Assembly: GCA_021785335.1 (NCBI GenBank)
Contig: JAJYFW010000144.1
Span: 1 to 5,811, forward strand
From: Pseudomonadota bacterium
GTDB taxonomy: Bacteria > Pseudomonadota > Alphaproteobacteria > Acetobacterales > Acetobacteraceae
Length of the DNA: 5,811 nt
Direction: 5' to 3'
Shown here: one piece after another, positions 5,615 through 5,811 of the stretch
Position numbering within the stretch: the stretch's first letter is position 1
Layout of the letters: every line of letters begins with the position of its first letter
Program-made: the position numbers and the translations under genes
The notes under the pieces: generated by a model
Told to the model about the DNA's origin: nothing
Seen by the model: the letters and a program-made list of their open reading frames with translations, nothing else
The model's database searches: none

Positions 5615-5811
5615 TCACGCCTCGCCGTTGCCGTCGCGGATCATCGGCGGCGTCGGGCGCGGCGGGGTGGAGATGTTGATTGTCTTCACCCGCGCCTGGG
5701 GCTGCGGTCGGGCAAGGTCGATATGCAGCAGCCCGTTGTCGAGCCAGGCGCCGCGCACCTCGATCCCCTCGGCCATCACGAAGGCGCGCTGGAACTGGCG
5801 CGCCGCGATGC
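5615..5811 (-). CDS. Hsp20 (alpha-crystallin/IbpA-type) small heat shock protein, C-terminal part (5' end outside window)
   Basis: The last 64 codons are present, ending at TGA (5615-5617 on the plus strand). The visible residues include [18 protein letters not shown], then [20 protein letters not shown] and RVKTINI. The 'F-x-x-x-F-x-x-A-x-G-x-x-V-x-x-A-x-L-x-N-G-L-L-x-I-D-L' pattern is the end of the alpha-crystallin domain. The I-N-I tripeptide is the I-x-I oligomerisation motif that docks between subunits of this ATP-independent holdase chaperone. A 20-residue Pro-rich tail ([10 protein letters not shown]) follows. Family members of the alphaproteobacterial IbpA/HspD class end similarly. 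The promoter, usually RpoH- or ROSE-controlled in this class, lies outside the window. The downstream DUF1150 gene is likely in the same operon. Confidence 0.9.
   Translation of the reverse strand, partial: IAARQFQRAFVMAEGIEVRGAWLDNGLLHIDLARPQPQARVKTINISTPPRPTPPMIRDGNGEA

Noticed and set aside
1..5811. CRISPR arrays, tRNA or rRNA genes, insertion sequences, attachment sites
   Set aside because: No direct-repeat arrays, cloverleaf sequences, transposase motifs or terminal inverted repeats were seen. Coding genes fill almost the whole window.

Overview
The window looks like a very GC-rich chromosomal segment from an alphaproteobacterium. Two things point there: the lptB–rpoN–hpf gene order, and a small-heat-shock-protein gene followed by a DUF1150 gene, a pairing I know from that class. 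Third codon positions are almost all G or C, so several long open frames on the opposite strand are artefacts. The genus cannot be named from the sequence alone.

Layout, left to right. Bases 1-71 are the last 22 codons of a probable lptB (ATPase of the LPS exporter). Bases 72-274 are a non-coding leader. It carries two tandem near-consensus sigma-54 (-24/-12) promoter elements, 45 bp apart, pointing into rpoN (275-1777), which encodes sigma-54 itself. After a 148-bp gap with a small hairpin comes hpf (1926-2516), a long-form ribosome hibernation factor. In many relatives ptsN follows here. In this window a compact three-gene amidohydrolase/ligase module follows instead: a glutamine-synthetase-like ligase (2584-3852, possibly from 2524), an N-formylglutamate amidohydrolase family protein (3855-4619) and an isochorismatase-family cysteine hydrolase (4616-5260). 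These three are spaced by 2 bp and then overlap by 4 bp (ATGA), so they are almost certainly co-translated.

A 26-bp gap holding a perfect GC hairpin separates this plus-strand block from a convergent minus-strand block: a DUF1150 protein (5287-5574) and, upstream of it, the 3' end of an Hsp20 small heat shock protein (5615 to the window end).

The two most interesting points are as follows. (1) The rpoN leader looks self-regulated through sigma-54. (2) The glutamine-synthetase-like enzyme keeps metal- and nucleotide-site residues, but its Glu-flap position is Trp and its probable ammonium-Asp position is Thr. This predicts a ligase for something other than ammonia. With two amide-cleaving hydrolases alongside, the module may be an uncharacterised nitrogen-compound pathway. 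Its substrate cannot be read from the sequence.
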